Source of the DNA: Crossaster papposus
Lineage: Eukaryota; Echinodermata; Asteroidea; Velatida; Solasteridae
DNA length: 64,000 nucleotides
Direction: 5' to 3'
NCBI GenBank assembly: GCA_037893245.1
Contig: JBAIAA010001140.1
Span: 124,001 to 188,000, forward strand
Shown: piece after piece, positions 61,869 through 64,000 of the stretch
Numbering within the stretch: position 1 is the stretch's first letter
Layout: each line of letters starts with the position of its first letter
Made by a program: the position numbers and the translations under genes
Notes under the pieces: model-generated
Databases searched by the model: none
Told to the model about the DNA's origin: nothing
What the model saw: only the letters and a program-made list of their open reading frames with translations

Positions 61869-64000
61869 ATAAACACATGATGTGGGAACAAGCCCTTGAG
61901 TTAAATATGTAAAGGGAAAGAAGTGTGCATAAGAAATATGTAAAGGGAAAGAAGTGTGCATAAGAAATATGTAAAGGGAAAGAAGTGTGCATAAGAAATA
62001 TGTAAAGGGAAAGAAGTGTGCATAAGAAATATGTAAAGGGAAAGAAGTGTGCATAAGAAATATGTAAAGGGAAAGAAGTGTGCATAATAAATATGTAAAG
62101 GGAAAGAAGTGTGCATAAGAAATATGTAAAGGGAAAGAAGTGTGCATAAGACATATGTAAAGGGAAAGAAGTGTGCATAAGAAATATGTAAAGGGAAAGA
62201 AGTGTGCATAAGAAATATGTAAAGGGAAAGAAGTGTGCATAAGAAATATGTAAAGGGAAAGAAGTGTGCATAAGAAATATGTAAAGGGAAAGAAGTGTGC
62301 ATAAGAAATATGTAAAGGGAAAGAAGTGTGCATAAGAAATATGTAAAGGGAAAGAAGTGTGCATAAGAAATATGTAAAGGGAAAGAAGTGTGCATAAGAA
62401 ATATGTAAAGGGAAAGAAGTGTGCATAAGAAATATGTAAAGGGAAAGAAGTGTGCATAAGAAATATGTAAAGGGAAAGAAGTGTGCATAAGAAATATGTA
62501 AAGGGAAAGAAGTGTGCATAAGAAATATGTAAAGGGAAAGAAGTGTGCATAAGAAATATGTAAAGGGAAAGAAGTGTGCATAAGAAATATGTAAAGGGAA
62601 AGAAGTGTGCATAAGAAATATGTAAAGGGAAAGAAGTGTGCATAAGAAATATGTAAAGGGAAAGAAGTGTGCATAAGAAATATGTAAAGGGAAAGAAGTG
62701 TGTATAAGAAATATGTAAAGGGAAAGAAGTGTGCATAAGAAATATGTAAAGGGAAAGAAGTGTGCATAATAAATATGTAAAGGGAAAGAAGTGTGCATAC
62801 GAAATATGTAAAGGGAAAGAAGTGTGCATAGGAAATATGTAAAGGGAAAGAAGTGTGCATAAGAAATATGTAAAGGGAAAGAAGTGTGCATAAGAAATAA
62901 TAAAGGGAAAGAAGTGTGCATAAGAAATATGTAAAGGGAAAGAAGTGTGCATAAGAAATATGTAAAGGGAAAGAAGTGTGCATAAGAAATAAACACATGA
63001 TGTGGGAACAAGCCCTCAAGTTAAATATGTAAAGGGAAAGAAGTGTGCATAAGAAATATGTAAAGGGAAAGAAGTGTGCATAAGAAATATGTAAAGGGAA
63101 AGAAGTGTGCATAAGAAATATGTAAAGGGAAAGAAGTGTGCATAAGAAATATGTAAAGGGAAAGAAGTGTGCATAAGAAATAAACACATGATGTGGGAAC
63201 AAGCCCTCGAGTTAAATATGTAAAGGGAAAGAAGTGTGCATAAGAAATATGTAAAGGGAAAGAAGTGTGCATAAGAAATATGTAAAGGGAAAGAAGTGTG
63301 CATAAGAAATATGTAAAGGGAAAGAAGTGAGCATAAGAAATAATAAAGGGAAAGAAGTGTGCATAAGAAATATGTAAAGGGAAAGAAGTGTGCATAAGAA
63401 ATATGTAAAGGGAAAGAAGTGTGCATAAGAAATATGTAAAGGGAAAGAAGTGTGCATAAGAAATATGTAAAGGGAAAGAAGTGTGCATAAGAAATATGTA
63501 AAGGGAAAGAAGTGTGCATAAGAAATATGTAAAGGGAAAGAAGTGTGCATAAGACATATGTAAAGGGAAAGAAGTGTGCATAAGAAATATGTAAAGGGAA
63601 AGAAGTGTGCATAAGAAATATGTAAAGGGAAAGAAGTGTGCATAAGAAATATGTAAAGGGAAAGAAGTGTGCATAAGAAATATGTAAAGGGAAAGAAGTG
63701 TGCATAAGAAATATGTAAAGGGAAAGAAGTGTGCATAAGAAATATGTAAAGGGAAAGAAGTGTGCATAAGAAATATGTAAAGGGAAAGAAGTGTGCATAA
63801 GAAATATGTAAAGGGAAAGAAGTGTGCATAAGAAATAAACACATGATGTGGGAACAAGCCCTCGAGTTAAATATGTAAAGGGAAAGAAGTGTGCATAAGA
63901 AATATGTAAAGGGAAAGAAGTGTGCATAAGAAATATGTAAAGGGAAAGAAGTGTGCATAAGAAATATGTAAAGGGAAAGAAGTGTGCATAAGAAATATGT

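Larger units (their letters stand above)
1..64000 (+). repeat. Composite satellite array of 31-bp A monomers and 36-bp B elements
   Basis: Every stretch of the window reads as 31-bp monomer A or 36-bp element B, always in the same orientation. Subtracting 116 full B elements (about 4.2 kb) leaves room for about 1,930 A copies. A is AT-rich (10 of 31 positions G/C) and strongly strand-asymmetric: 24 of 31 bases on this strand are purines and only one is C. Most A copies match the consensus exactly or differ by one base. No unique sequence, transposon, inversion or low-copy insert was seen. Arrays of this kind are typical of eukaryotic heterochromatin; the chromosome position and species are not recognisable from the sequence. 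The array continues past both ends of the window. Confidence 0.97.
57484..64000 (+). repeat. Zone IV: CATAGG-module satellite block
   Basis: B starts: 57484, 58170, 58392, 58923, 59021, 59243, 60239, 60430, 61054, 61245, 61869, 62989, 63180, 63835. Doublets of zone III type are absent; pairs are 98, 191 or 222 bp apart. The recurring signature is CATAGG in an A unit 162 bp before a B element (before 58923, 60239, 61054, 61869 and 62989), usually preceded by CATACG one unit earlier. Local variants include CATAAGACATATG (near 57,887, 59,491, 62,152, 63,552), CCCTTGAG (61869) and CCCTCAAG (62989). Confidence 0.8.

Noticed and set aside
1-64000. CRISPR array (repeat of about 31 bp, regular spacing)
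   Set aside because: There are no unique spacers: monomers abut directly, and the 36-bp B elements are themselves near-identical. No cas genes or leader are present.
1-64000. Telomeric or simple-sequence repeat
   Set aside because: The period is 31 bp; there is no TTAGGG-like or other 5-8 bp telomere motif, and the register is minisatellite/satellite-like.
1-64000. tRNA, rRNA or other structured RNA genes
   Set aside because: No stretch departs from A/B satellite sequence for long enough to hold one, and A has little self-complementarity because it contains a single C.

Overview
The whole 64 kb window is one uninterrupted, head-to-tail satellite DNA array. It contains no protein gene, RNA gene, transposon or single-copy DNA that I can support. 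Two building blocks make up all of it. Block A is a 31-bp monomer (consensus example at 65-95; core GTAAAGGGAAAGAAGTG), present about 1,930 times. Block B is a 36-bp element carrying CCCTCGAG (consensus example at 29-64); I located 116 full copies and 2 truncated ones. Orientation never changes, and the 31-bp register is kept from end to end. Nearly every B-to-B distance equals 36 + 31k bp, less 1 bp when the interval holds a 30-bp short form of A.

Such an array, with multi-kilobase higher-order repeats (HORs), points to a eukaryotic chromosome: pericentromeric, centromeric, subtelomeric or other heterochromatin. I do not recognise the satellite family and cannot name the species. The array runs past both window ends, so its total size is unknown.

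Layout. Zone I (about 1-24,720): B1-type elements plus three copies of a five-element B2 cassette (5,740; 17,896; 23,056), and six copies of a module running from a short A to a terminal B. Zone II (about 24,721-33,885): a transition with further B2 elements and a duplication of zone I material. Zone III (33,886-57,483): B-A-B doublets (67-bp B spacing) and 13 copies of a 'CATACG' A-variant module, which occurs in two subtypes placed on opposite sides of the doublets; it includes a 4,396-bp tandem duplication. Zone IV (57,484-64,000): a 'CATACG/CATAGG/short A' module and an 815-bp tandem duplication.

All long open reading frames lie on the minus strand and are artefacts. The minus strand of A has no stop codon in any frame, and 31 is not a multiple of 3, so frames run on until a B element or a point mutation supplies a stop. 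Nothing here works as an operon or pathway. The biological content is the satellite itself and the nested duplication history written in its variants.
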